Below, piece after piece: positions 7,593 through 15,562 of a stretch of DNA of 30,124 bases. The first letter of the stretch is position 1. Every line of letters starts with the position of its first letter. The notes below the pieces were generated by a model. The model was not told the origin of the DNA, made no database searches, and saw only the letters and a program-made list of their open reading frames with translations. Position numbers and translations under genes: made by a program. The stretch comes from a virus, in IMG/VR virus record IMGVR_UViG_3300009083_000317, positions 1 through 30,124 of that record; one strand, written 5' to 3'.

Positions 7593-9428
7593 ATGAACGT
7601 CACGCTGCCAACCCAGCGCACCAAGCCCGTCGTGGATCTGGGCAAACAGACGATCCTGCTGTATTCCGCGCCCAAGTTAGGCAAGTGTCTCGGCGGCGAC
7701 ACGCTCGTCTACGATCCGACCAGCGGACTGCCGACGAGGCTGGCGGACCTAGTGGCTTCGCAGTCCGGTTCCGTGCTCACGATGGGGATCGCGGGAGTAT
7801 TGCAGGCAGCGATCCCTTCCAAGTTCATCGAGCACCCTGTCGACCAGTTGTTCCGTGTGACGACCCAGACGGGACGAATCATCGAGGCCACCGGTCAGCA
7901 CCCATTTCTCACACGTGAGGGTTGGAAGCCACTCGCCGGCCTGACCGTGAATGATCGGGTCGGCGTGGTCGCCGAATATAAGTCGCTGTTCGGCGAGACG
8001 GTGACGGACCACAACTTTCTGAAAATCTTGGCGTATTTGATCGCCGACGGATCGCTCGCCCAAACCAGCCCGGTGTTCACGAAGACTGACCTGGAAGTCC
8101 GGGAGGACTTCGAGCAGGCGGTGGAGGCGGTTGGCGATGACTTCGTGGAGTTTGATAACGATCGCGGGATCACCCACGTTCGTGTCAAGGGACGTCGCGC
8201 GGCAAAAAACAATGTTCTGCGGTTCATTCGTGAGGTTGGACTCGACGGACTACGGTCGGCGGAGAAATTCATTCCTGAATTCGTCTTCAGCTTGAAGCGC
8301 GAAAGGCTCGCGCTGTTCCTGAACCGACTGTTCACCTGCGATGGCAGTGTCGAGCGGAAGCTGATTTCCTACAGCTCCACGTCGATCCACATGGTTCGAC
8401 AGATTCAGCATCTCTTGCTGCGGTTCGGCATCGTGAGCGTCATCCGGGATCGATACCTCGAGGGGAAGCTGTATGGCGCCGAGCTCTACATTGCGGGCAA
8501 AGACGATATTCTCCGCTTTCTCGATGACATCGGAGTCATCGGCGCGAAGCAGATTGCGGCCGAACGCCTCCGTGAAGCCCTGTACCAGGTGCGCTGCAAG
8601 GGAACGCAGCTTGACCGTCACGGCAACATGCTGTTCGACCGCATTCGCAGCATTGAGCCGCTGGGCGTCGAGCCGGTGTTTGACCTGACTATCCCTGAGA
8701 CCCACAACTTTATCGCCAACGACTTCGTTGTTCACAACTCGACCTTCTCCAGCCAATTTCCCGAGGCCATCTTCTTCGAATGCGAGCCGGGCCTCAGTCA
8801 CCTGGAAGTCTTCAAGGTCCCGACGTACACGTGGGACGATTTCTTGGCGGCCTGCAAGCTTGTCGCGCAGGGCAATCACCCCTTCAAGACGATCGTGATC
8901 GACACGGCCGACAACGCCTTCAAGTTCTGCAGCGAGCACGTCTGCGGGAAGCACGGCATCGAATACGAAGGCGACATGGGGCATGGCAAAGGCTGGGCGC
9001 TCGTGAAGAACGAGTGGCATCGCGTCCTCACGCGGCTGGCGAGCCTGCCCTACGGACTCGTGCTGATCTCGCATGCCCAGGACAAGACGATCGAAACACG
9101 CACCGGCGAATTCACAAAGACCCAGCCGAGTCTGCCGGACCGAGCCCGCAATGTGGTGCTTGGGCTCGTGGACATGATCCTGTATTGCGAAGCCATCCCC
9201 CGCAAAGATGCCGCCGGCAACGTCACCATTGATCGCGTTATGCGCACCAAGCCGCATCCGACCTACGAGGCCGGCGACCGCACCGGCCGCCTGCCGGAGG
9301 TCTTGCCCCTGGACTACGAGGCCTTCGTGAAGGCCTTTACCTCCGCCGCCCCTGAAAGCACTCCCGGCAAGGGCACGGCGGAACGCACCAAGCCGGGAAG
9401 CACCCCTGAGGAGAAGAACCGCAAATGA
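7593..9428 (+). CDS. Sak4-like RecA-fold ATPase interrupted by a P-loop intein
   Basis: 611-aa precursor. Removing the intein (residues 32-382) leaves a 260-aa ATPase of the phage nucleotide-binding (AAA_24, Sak4) type, thought to promote strand annealing or exchange together with phage SSB. The Walker A is split: the N-extein ends SAPKLGK and the C-extein starts STFSSQF, giving APKLGKST after splicing. A Walker B is visible in KTIVIDTADNAF. Later blocks include ALVKNEWHRV and GLVLISHAQDK. The C-terminal 30 residues are Pro/Lys/Thr-rich and look disordered. The start follows AGGAG (7582-7586). The stop overlaps the next ATG (ATGA). Without splicing the nucleotide site cannot form, so ATPase activity depends on splicing. 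Confidence 0.93.
   Translation: MNVTLPTQRTKPVVDLGKQTILLYSAPKLGKCLGGDTLVYDPTSGLPTRLADLVASQSGSVLTMGIAGVLQAAIPSKFIEHPVDQLFRVTTQTGRIIEATGQHPFLTREGWKPLAGLTVNDRVGVVAEYKSLFGETVTDHNFLKILAYLIADGSLAQTSPVFTKTDLEVREDFEQAVEAVGDDFVEFDNDRGITHVRVKGRRAAKNNVLRFIREVGLDGLRSAEKFIPEFVFSLKRERLALFLNRLFTCDGSVERKLISYSSTSIHMVRQIQHLLLRFGIVSVIRDRYLEGKLYGAELYIAGKDDILRFLDDIGVIGAKQIAAERLREALYQVRCKGTQLDRHGNMLFDRIRSIEPLGVEPVFDLTIPETHNFIANDFVVHNSTFSSQFPEAIFFECEPGLSHLEVFKVPTYTWDDFLAACKLVAQGNHPFKTIVIDTADNAFKFCSEHVCGKHGIEYEGDMGHGKGWALVKNEWHRVLTRLASLPYGLVLISHAQDKTIETRTGEFTKTQPSLPDRARNVVLGLVDMILYCEAIPRKDAAGNVTIDRVMRTKPHPTYEAGDRTGRLPEVLPLDYEAFVKAFTSAAPESTPGKGTAERTKPGSTPEEKNRK
7686..8738 (+). mobile_element. Intein with LAGLIDADG homing endonuclease
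   Basis: In-frame 351-aa protein intron. The N-terminal splice residue is C32 (CLGGDTLVYDP, block A). Block B shows TGQHPF. A LAGLIDADG-type homing endonuclease has its two acidic motifs in LKILAYLIADGSL (about 143-155) and LALFLNRLFTCDGSV (about 239-253). Block F is the VFDLTIPETHNFIANDF segment. Block G ends H381-N382, followed by S383 as the +1 nucleophile. All expected splicing residues (Cys, TxxH, His-Asn, Ser) and both endonuclease acids are present, so both splicing and homing look intact. Confidence 0.95.
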
Positions 9429-9898
9429 GCACCACCTACGAACAGGATGAATTTGAACCGACGGCGTCACGAGGGGTAGACCTCACCGCCTACGACGATG
9501 AGTTTGCGTCGGCCGAATCACCGGCCCACGACGAAGTGCCGGACGGCAAGTACCAGGTCCGCATCCAGGGCGTGCGGCTCGACCACAGCCAGAAGGGCGA
9601 CCCGATGATCAAGTGGGATCTGGTCGTCATCGCCGGCAGCCAGGCCAATCGGCACATCTTCAAGAACTCCGTCATCACGCCGGCGGCGTTGCCGTTCGTG
9701 AAGGGCGACTTGAAGACACTGGGGCTCAACCTCGCGAAGTTCAGCGAACTTCAGCAGCGGCTCGACGAACTGCTCGATGTCACGCTGGAGGTCACCAAGC
9801 GGATGCGAGGCGACTACGCGAACGTGTACTTCAACAGACGCATGAAGCTGGCCGCCAGCGCCGCTCCACTGCCGCCGCGTGGGGATATCCCGTTCTGA
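9425..9898 (+). CDS. SSB-like (DUF669-type) single-strand DNA-binding protein
   Basis: 157-aa predicted OB-fold ssDNA-binding protein. The N-terminal 40 residues are acidic. A beta-rich core (about 42-135) contains VPDGKYQVRIQGVRLDHSQK and the MIKWDLVV strand typical of DUF669 and phage SSB-like proteins. The C-terminus ends in GDIPF, very like the acidic-Pro-Phe tip by which SSB proteins recruit partners. It overlaps the ATPase gene by ATGA, and Sak4 proteins are commonly paired with an SSB. I see no standard bacterial SSB sequence elsewhere in the window, so this probably fills that role. Confidence 0.78.
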   Translation: MSTTYEQDEFEPTASRGVDLTAYDDEFASAESPAHDEVPDGKYQVRIQGVRLDHSQKGDPMIKWDLVVIAGSQANRHIFKNSVITPAALPFVKGDLKTLGLNLAKFSELQQRLDELLDVTLEVTKRMRGDYANVYFNRRMKLAASAAPLPPRGDIPF

Positions 9899-9965
9899 GC
9901 GTGCGACTTCGCAGCATCCAGTAACTCAGGAGTGCGGCCGGGGCGGGATAGCATGCTTCACGCGT

Positions 9966-9985
9966 GTTGTGGTGGTTTCCACAAC
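9966..9985. repeat. Inverted repeat in the leader of the RusA gene
   Basis: GTTGTGG (9966-9972), a 6-base spacer, and CCACAAC (9979-9985) form a perfect 7-bp dyad. It lies in the 151-bp gap between the SSB-like gene and rusA, one of the few gaps in the early operon. It could be an operator or a small mRNA hairpin; no T-run follows. Confidence 0.4.
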
Positions 9986-10049
9986 GGATGGGTCTGCCGC
10001 ACGTCGTCGGGCGATACCCCGTGCCCGTCCCGGCTTCTTGGAATCAACC

Positions 10050-10436
10050 ATGATCACACTGGAATTGCCGTATCCGCCAAGCATCAATCACGCATTCTCG
10101 ATCATCCGCGGGCGGCCCGTTCTTACGCAGCAGACACGTGCCTACCGGCAGCGCGTCCGGAGCCTGGTGCGGGCCTCAAGCATGCCCACGCTCTTGGGGC
10201 CGCTGGCCGTACGGCTCGAGCTTTATCCACCGGATGCACGTCGGCGCGACTGTGATAACGCCCAGAAATCCTTGCTTGATGCGCTCCAGCAGGCGGGCGC
10301 GTTCGTCGACGACTCGCAGGTCGTGTGGCTGCTGACCATCAAGACGCAGATCGTCGCAGCCGGCAAAGTCATCGTGATCGCCAGTTGCCTGCCCGACGAT
10401 CCGTTTCCCAGTAGCGAACTTGGTCCAACCCTATGA
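10050..10436 (+). CDS. rusA: RusA-family Holliday junction resolvase
   Basis: 128-aa endonuclease of the RusA family, which cuts four-way DNA junctions as a homodimer. The family start ELPYPPSINHAF (residues 5-16) is clear. The catalytic block RRDCDNAQKSLLDALQQ gives D67, D69 and K73, with the third acid in FVDDSQV (D87 or D88). Length matches E. coli RusA (about 120 aa). I chose the ATG at 10050 because it places the Pro-Pro-Ser-x-N block at the usual N-terminal position. The upstream ribosome site (TTGGAA) is weak. Its place after the nuclease, ATPase and SSB genes fits a recombination and DNA-packaging preparation role. Confidence 0.92.
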   Translation: MITLELPYPPSINHAFSIIRGRPVLTQQTRAYRQRVRSLVRASSMPTLLGPLAVRLELYPPDARRRDCDNAQKSLLDALQQAGAFVDDSQVVWLLTIKTQIVAAGKVIVIASCLPDDPFPSSELGPTL

Positions 10437-10454
10437 CTCACTCGGACTCCAACT

Positions 10455-10481
10455 GACACCGTGGAACATCCGCGACATTAG
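10455..10481 (+). pseudogene. Short remnant resembling the start of DUF3310
   Basis: Nine codons here read Asp-Thr-Val-Glu-His-Pro-Arg-His-stop, matching the DTVEHPRHY block of the intact DUF3310 gene at 12151. Over 27 bases only four differ: three are synonymous third-position changes and the fourth turns TAC (Tyr) into TAG. This looks like the trace of a diverged second copy lost by recombination. The match is short, so chance is not fully excluded. Confidence 0.5.
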
Positions 10482-10538
10482 CGCCTAACGTCGGCGGCGC
10501 ACAGTGATCCCTATTCGGAGATGCGGAGACTCTCACTC

Positions 10539-11288
10539 ATGCAACTGAATCTACACCAAATTCGCACAGACGGCGGCACACAGCCGCGTGCCGCACTGCA
10601 CCAGGACGTGATCCTGGAATACCAAGAGCAGATGGAGGCGGGCATAGCGTTTCCGTCGCCGACGGTGTTCTTCGACGGCCAGGAGTATTGGCTGGCTGAC
10701 GGTTTTCATCGGCACGCCGCCGCGGCGGGCGCGTTTCCCGGCAAGCCGATCGAATGCGAGGTGCGGCAAGGCACCCAGGGGGATGCTCAGTGGTTCAGCT
10801 ACAGCGCGAATCAGAGCCACGGCCTACGGCGGTCCAACGAAGACAAGCAGCGTGCAGTGCGGGCGGCCCTTGCGCATCCCAAGGCAGCCACGCTGAGCAA
10901 TATACAACTTGCCCAGCACTGTGGAGTCGATGAAGGGACCGTACGAAAGTACCGTCAAAACGCATCCTCGGAATTTCCGAAGATAGCCACCCGACAGGTT
11001 ACGCGTGGCGGAACAACCTACCAGCAGAATACGGCCAATATCGGCCAGGGCCGGCGTCAGGCCGCCGAAGCCCGCAAGCCTCGGCAGCAGTTCGGCGGCA
11101 TCTCTCCCCGAGCCCATCATCCGGTTCGGGAATGCTCCAGCCCCTACCCGGCGAAAACCGCGCTCGAACTCCCTCATGACGCGGAGATGGGGGCCCGCAC
11201 GCTGATCAGCGTCTTTGACCTGCCATATCTCCAAAAGCTTGTGAACGTCTTGACCCATTACCTGTCCCAACAAGGAGCCGAAGAATGA
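10539..11288 (+). CDS. ParB/sulfiredoxin-fold protein with HTH
   Basis: 249-aa ParB N-terminal-domain protein. The nuclease/CTPase-like ParB box is seen at about residues 1-90, with WLADGFHRHAAAA around 52-64 and a YSANQSHGL block near 93. A helix-turn-helix follows at about 115-142 (LSNIQLAQHCGVDEGTVRKYR). The remainder (145-249) is Arg/Gln-rich, then helical. I prefer the ATG at 10539, which has GGAG 10 bases upstream; the ATG at 10521 sits directly against its ribosome site. Phage ParB-like proteins can be partition, transcription or nuclease-related factors. No parA is present, so classical partition is unlikely. The stop overlaps the next start (ATGA). Confidence 0.8.
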   Translation: MQLNLHQIRTDGGTQPRAALHQDVILEYQEQMEAGIAFPSPTVFFDGQEYWLADGFHRHAAAAGAFPGKPIECEVRQGTQGDAQWFSYSANQSHGLRRSNEDKQRAVRAALAHPKAATLSNIQLAQHCGVDEGTVRKYRQNASSEFPKIATRQVTRGGTTYQQNTANIGQGRRQAAEARKPRQQFGGISPRAHHPVRECSSPYPAKTALELPHDAEMGARTLISVFDLPYLQKLVNVLTHYLSQQGAEE

Positions 11289-12151
11289 GCGTTGCGATCA
11301 CCGCCGAGGCGGAACTGTCCAAGTGCGTACTGGCCGAACTGATCGAGTCCAGCAAGCAGCGAATCAACCTGACCCTGGCGGTAACCCCCGCCGATGCCGA
11401 GTGGGCCTTGGCGCATACCAACACACGAAACCGCGCCGTCGCGAGTAGCTGGGTCGACGAACTGACCCGACGGCTCAAATCAGGCCTCTGGCAGCTGACG
11501 CATGAAGGGATCGCCTTCGACTCGAATGGCGTTCTGATCGATGGGCAGCATCGGCTGTGGGCAGTGGCGCTGGCGGGTTTCACCGTGCCGATGCGGGTCT
11601 TCTTGAACGAACCGCCCGAGGGTTTGCAGGTGATCGACACCGGCCGCACCCGGGCCAACCACGAAGTGATCACGCTGGCGGGTGGCCTGGGCAAGGTGGG
11701 CAAGACTGAAATTGCCGCGCTGCGGGTCTTGTTAGCGGGTCTGCAGAACTACGCTCGCCGGTCTGCATCTGAGGAGGCCAAACTCCTGCGACAGCACCGA
11801 GCGGCGGTCGACTTTGCCCATGAAGTTCTGCCATCCGCCCGCTATCGAGGCGTTGCCACGGCAGTGACCAGGGGCGTAATCGGTCGGGCCTTCTACTCGG
11901 CAGATCACGCAAAGGTGCGGCATTTCGCGGACGTGCTGCAGACGGGAGTGGCCAGCGATGAAGCCGACGGCCCCATTACTTTGCTCCTCCAAGCCTTTCT
12001 ATCGACACCCACCGGGCGGCGCGGTTATTCCGACAATCGCGTGATTTATGCCAAGACCGAGCGCGCCTTGTCGGCCTATCTCAAGGGAGAGCAACTCGGC
12101 AGGCTGTACGCCGCCGCGGGCGAACTGTTTCCGCTTCCCGGTGAGGAGTAA
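11285..12151 (+). CDS. DGQHR-type ParB/sulfiredoxin-like protein
   Basis: 288-aa protein with a ParB/sulfiredoxin-like core. The signature NGVLIDGQHRLWAVALAG (about residues 81-98) matches the DGQHR block seen in ParB-related and DndB-like proteins, and VIDTGRTRANHE follows at 117-127. The helical C-terminal half (130-280) contains HAKVRHFADVL and a YAKTERALSAYLKG helix, with no HTH I can name. The start is the ATG overlapping the previous stop by 4 bases. It is the second of three ParB-fold proteins in this window and has the least certain role; DNA or nucleotide binding is the likely common feature. Confidence 0.75.
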   Translation: MSVAITAEAELSKCVLAELIESSKQRINLTLAVTPADAEWALAHTNTRNRAVASSWVDELTRRLKSGLWQLTHEGIAFDSNGVLIDGQHRLWAVALAGFTVPMRVFLNEPPEGLQVIDTGRTRANHEVITLAGGLGKVGKTEIAALRVLLAGLQNYARRSASEEAKLLRQHRAAVDFAHEVLPSARYRGVATAVTRGVIGRAFYSADHAKVRHFADVLQTGVASDEADGPITLLLQAFLSTPTGRRGYSDNRVIYAKTERALSAYLKGEQLGRLYAAAGELFPLPGEE

Positions 12152-12411
12152 TGAATCCAGCAGACACTCAACCCGACACCGTGGAGCATCCACGGCATTA
12201 CACGTTCGGCGGCATTGAAGTGATCGATGCCATCGAAGCGTGGGAACTCGGCTTCCATCTGGGCAACGTCGTGAAGTACGTGGCCCGCGCTGCGCATAAG
12301 GGACGCTTTCTCGAAGACCTGCGGAAGGCCCGCTGGTACCTCGACCGGCAGATCGAACTCGCCTCGCAACAACCAGCGACACCGGGCACGAAGGCCCAGG
12401 AGGAGCAATGA
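12151..12411 (+). CDS. DUF3310 family protein
   Basis: 86-aa member of the DUF3310 phage family. The hallmark VEHPRHYTFGGIEVIDAIEA (residues 11-30) and LGNVVKYVARAAHKG (about 37-51) are both present, followed by the usual helical LRKARWYLDRQIE. The family is common in phage replication regions and has been annotated as a nucleotide-kinase-like or replication accessory protein, but its biochemical role is not settled. It starts within TAATG of the upstream stop and overlaps the primase start, so it is embedded in the coupled replication block. Confidence 0.9.
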   Translation: MNPADTQPDTVEHPRHYTFGGIEVIDAIEAWELGFHLGNVVKYVARAAHKGRFLEDLRKARWYLDRQIELASQQPATPGTKAQEEQ

Positions 12412-14957
12412 GCGCCTCGGTCATGGCGGACCTGTCTCTGATTTTGCAACACACGCCCGTCTGCCTGCGCGAGCGTGCGCAGTGGGTCGCGTGGAAAGCG
12501 GTCGAGCGCGACGGCAAGCAAACCAAAGTGCCTATCAATCCGCACAGCGGCGAACTGGCCAAGGCGAACGACAAAGCAACCTGGGGCACGTTCGATCAGG
12601 CTCTTGCTGCTTGCCGAATGCATCCAGGTTTGTGCGGCGTCGGCTTCGTGTTTTCCGCCGACGATCCGTACTGCGGTGTCGATCTAGATGACTGCATCGA
12701 TCCCGCGACCGGTGCAATCAAGAGTTGGGCTGCCGAGTTCATCGAGCAACTCGCCAGCTACAGCGAGATCAGTCCGTCGGGCAGCGGCGTGAAGGTGTTC
12801 GTCAAAGCCAACAAGCCTGGCCGACGCTGCCGCAAGCGCTACGCCGATGGCGAAGTCGAGATTTACGACAACGATCGGTTCTTCACGGTCACGGGACAAC
12901 GCCTCGAGACGACGTCTAGCGAGGTCGAACTGCGGCAGGAACAACTCGACTCCGTCTATCAAACGGTGTTCGGCGACGATGACCGCGTCAACGGACAAGC
13001 CGTGCGGACATCGCCAACTGGTCCTCGGCCGAGCGCCAATGGGCATGCCCAACTCAGCGACAACGAGATCATTCAGTTAGCCTCGCAGCAGCGGCGGAGC
13101 GGAGCCAAGTTCGCCGCCCTGTGGTCCGGCGACTGGAACTCGCATTTCAACTCGGCCAGCGAAGCCGACTCCTCGGTGGTATTCACCTTGGCCTTCTACA
13201 CCAAGGATGCGGCGCAGATTGATCGGCTGTTTCGTTGCTCGGGGCTGATGCGGGCCAAGTGGGATGAACGGCATGGCGAAGAGACCTATGGCGAATCGAC
13301 GGTGGGTAAGGCGCTCGGCAAGGTCACCCAGCAGTATGAACCGCGAGGCAAACCTGGACGGCCGAAGACACCACGTCCACGAGCCTCGCCGCCCAACAAT
13401 TCGGGACTCCCTTCCATCCTGCTCTGCGATACGCAACTGAATGACCTCACTGCTCAGGCGCTCGCAGCGGTGGCGCTGGCCAACTCACCTCCCACTGTAT
13501 TCGTACGTGGCGGCACGCTGGCTCGAGTCACACGCGATGAGAACGGGCAGCCCAAGATTGAGGCCTTCGACCGGACGCGCGTGCGGTGTCGCCTCAGCGA
13601 AGTGGCTAATTTCTTCACGCTCCGCAAGGGTGAGGATGGCTACGAACCGGTGGGTGCAAACCCGCCGCTCGCGCTCGCAGAGAACGTGTTGGCGCTCGGC
13701 AACTGGAATCTGCCGGCGCTGGCGGGAATTGCGCGAGCGCCGATTCTACGTAGCGATGGCACGATCTGCACGCAGCCTGGCTACGATCCGACCTCTCGAC
13801 TCATGTACTGCCCTGACCCCGGGCTGACGCTTACCCCGATTCCAGACAATCCCGACAGCGACGAAGTCCAGGCATGCGTGGACATCCTGCTCGACCTCAT
13901 CAGCGACTTTCCTTTCGCGGACGCCCCCAGCCGCGCCAACGCCCTGGCGATCCTGTTCTCGACGCTGATGCGTCCCGTGATTTCAGGGCACATCCCGCTG
14001 GCGGTCATCGACGCACCGGTGCAGGGAACTGGCAAAACACTGCTCGTTACAACGCTGGCCTCGATTGCCGTCGGAAGCGTCGCCTCCGAATCGATCCCCG
14101 CTCAGCAGAACGACGACGAATGGCGGAAGAAGATCACCTCGATCCTGCTCTCCGCGGCGCCGTTCGTGCTTCTCGACAATATCCCAGACAACACGACCAT
14201 TGACTCGCCCTCGTTGGCGGCAACGCTCACGTCGAGCGAGTGGTCCGATCGGCTACTGGGTCGCAACGATACGATCCGATTGCCGGCCCGTGCCGTGTGG
14301 GCGGCCACCGGCAACAATCTCCGCGTGACCGGCGACATGCCCCGGCGCAGTTACAGCATCCGGCTCGATGCAAACGCCGAGCGACCGTGGGAGCGAACAG
14401 GCTTCCACATCCAAGGCCTGCAGCAGCATGTGCTGGCTCATCGGGGCAATCTGCTGTCGGCAGCGCTGACCATCGTGCGAGCCTGGTATACGAATGGCAA
14501 ACCGCAAGCAAACGTCCCGATGCTCGGCAGCTTTGAGCAGTGGGCCAGCACCGTGGGGAGTGTACTGGCGTTTGCGGGGATCGAAGGGTTCTTGGGCAAC
14601 CTCGCGCAGACCCAGGTGGTACAGGATGACGACACCCGGCAATGGACGGCGTTCTTCGACGCCTGGTGGGGCGCGTTCGGAGCCAAAGGGGTCTCGGTCG
14701 AGGCGCTGTCGCAGCGGATTCTAGCCCACGGCGATATTGCCGATTCAGCGATTCCCGACATCATCACCTTGAATCGGGATCGTGGAGAGGGAGCGCTCCG
14801 GCGTTCACTTGGCCGACATCTTTCGAGATTGAACGGTCGCATCTACAGCGGCCGCAAGCTGCGCACGCTCGGTGAGGACAAGCATCGACATGTTCGCGTC
14901 TGGCATCTCCAGGAAGCAGATGCGGCGCCGGAAAGGAGGCTCTTCGATGATCAGTGA
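12408..14957 (+). CDS. Primase-polymerase / SF3-like helicase replication protein
   Basis: 849-aa replication initiator-type protein. The N-terminal PrimPol domain (about 15-185) shows WVAWKAVERDGKQTKVPINP, the metal-binding D92-x-D94 in CGVDLDDCID, the SPSGSGVKVF block (122-131) with K129 where many homologues have histidine, and the DNDRFFTVTGQ strand. A linker region follows (about 225-400). The helicase/ATPase region has Walker A at 538-545 (VQGTGKTL, K543), an acidic LLDNIPDN block near 592, and WAATGNN as the sensor-like segment. Primase plus helicase in one chain is usual in phages and plasmids that start their own replication. An ideal ribosome site AGGAGGAG (12397-12404) precedes the ATG, so high expression is expected. 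The gene-free iteron region follows directly. Confidence 0.9.
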   Translation: MSASVMADLSLILQHTPVCLRERAQWVAWKAVERDGKQTKVPINPHSGELAKANDKATWGTFDQALAACRMHPGLCGVGFVFSADDPYCGVDLDDCIDPATGAIKSWAAEFIEQLASYSEISPSGSGVKVFVKANKPGRRCRKRYADGEVEIYDNDRFFTVTGQRLETTSSEVELRQEQLDSVYQTVFGDDDRVNGQAVRTSPTGPRPSANGHAQLSDNEIIQLASQQRRSGAKFAALWSGDWNSHFNSASEADSSVVFTLAFYTKDAAQIDRLFRCSGLMRAKWDERHGEETYGESTVGKALGKVTQQYEPRGKPGRPKTPRPRASPPNNSGLPSILLCDTQLNDLTAQALAAVALANSPPTVFVRGGTLARVTRDENGQPKIEAFDRTRVRCRLSEVANFFTLRKGEDGYEPVGANPPLALAENVLALGNWNLPALAGIARAPILRSDGTICTQPGYDPTSRLMYCPDPGLTLTPIPDNPDSDEVQACVDILLDLISDFPFADAPSRANALAILFSTLMRPVISGHIPLAVIDAPVQGTGKTLLVTTLASIAVGSVASESIPAQQNDDEWRKKITSILLSAAPFVLLDNIPDNTTIDSPSLAATLTSSEWSDRLLGRNDTIRLPARAVWAATGNNLRVTGDMPRRSYSIRLDANAERPWERTGFHIQGLQQHVLAHRGNLLSAALTIVRAWYTNGKPQANVPMLGSFEQWASTVGSVLAFAGIEGFLGNLAQTQVVQDDDTRQWTAFFDAWWGAFGAKGVSVEALSQRILAHGDIADSAIPDIITLNRDRGEGALRRSLGRHLSRLNGRIYSGRKLRTLGEDKHRHVRVWHLQEADAAPERRLFDDQ

Positions 14958-14985
14958 AGTCACAGCCCGTACATCACCGGGAGGC

Positions 14986-15070
14986 GTACAGCGCTGCGCG
15001 CGCGGCACGTCCTACCGCTCTTCGGCGCGTAATGTACAGGCCGCTGTACGGTGCGCGCGCGCTGCTGTAC
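14986..15070. repeat. Nested inverted repeats with four GTACAG/CTGTAC words
   Basis: GTACAG occurs at 14986-14991 and 15034-15039, and its complement CTGTAC at 15044-15049 and 15065-15070. The inner pair makes a perfect 6-bp dyad around GCCG. The outer pair extends into GC-alternating arms (GCGCGCGCGG and GCGCGCGCGC) that can pair imperfectly over about 20 bases. This could form a cruciform or serve as four half-sites for one protein. Confidence 0.6.
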
Positions 15071-15161
15071 ACGATCCTCGGTCGCACGTCGTGTTTTGGT
15101 CGCAAAGTATTGGGCAGCATCACCTTTATGTAAAAAGCTATGGTGTCGAGGCCGAAAACCT

Positions 15162-15380
15162 TAACCTCGCTAACCGCGCACTTTGCGAGGTTACGATTTT
15201 GGCTAACCTCGCCGAGAAAAGTGAGTCTCGCCAACCACTTACATCTTTCTGCGAGGTTAGCGAGGTTATTTCCCCGCTTCGCACGTACGCGGGCGCGCAC
15301 GCACGCACACGCGCAGGAGACAACGCGCAACCAAATAGAACCGGGCTAAAAATAACCTCGCACAACCTCGCTAACCTCGC
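15162..15380. repeat. Iteron array, 9-bp TAACCTCGC on both strands
   Basis: Exact copies on the plus strand are at 15162-15170, 15204-15212, 15353-15361 and 15372-15380. Exact minus-strand copies (GCGAGGTTA) are at 15185-15193, 15251-15259 and 15260-15268. A one-mismatch copy, CAACCTCGC, is at 15363-15371, and a decayed one starts at 15171. Several are directly abutting (15251-15268; 15353-15380). Such density of a 9-mer in 220 bases is far beyond chance and fits binding sites for a replication initiator, partition or regulator protein. Confidence 0.85.
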
Positions 15381-15562
15381 AGAGCAATCTGCGTCGCGCG
15401 CCGCTGCCGATCCACAACGGCGACTCGAACACGCCGTTCGCCCGCGTCGGCGACATTGCACCACGTGGCCCCAACTTCCCAAGTCACTGACGAACGCGGC
15501 ACGCGCCACCCGTTGGCCCACGGCGCGTCTCTACAAGGTAATTGCGCGAACGGAGGCCACAA

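Larger units (their letters stand above)
14958..15562. other. 605-bp gene-free region, candidate replication origin
   Basis: No credible gene: long open frames exist on both strands, but their translations merely mirror the repeats (for example repeated ARLARL and NLANLA). It holds a GTACAG dyad cluster (14986-15070), GC-alternating runs, an iteron array (15162-15380) and A/T-richer patches near 15121-15165 and 15331-15356. Position right after the primase-helicase gene fits a phage origin. The last 180 bases before the next gene show nothing clear. Confidence 0.6.

Noticed and set aside
15162-15380. CRISPR array
   Set aside because: Repeats are only 9 bp, occur on both strands and are irregularly spaced; no repeat-spacer pattern, and the Cas4-like gene belongs to a phage recombination module.
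15138-15521. Minus-strand 127-codon gene with ARLARL repeats
   Set aside because: The repeated residues are the iterons read in frame; no ribosome site and no domain.
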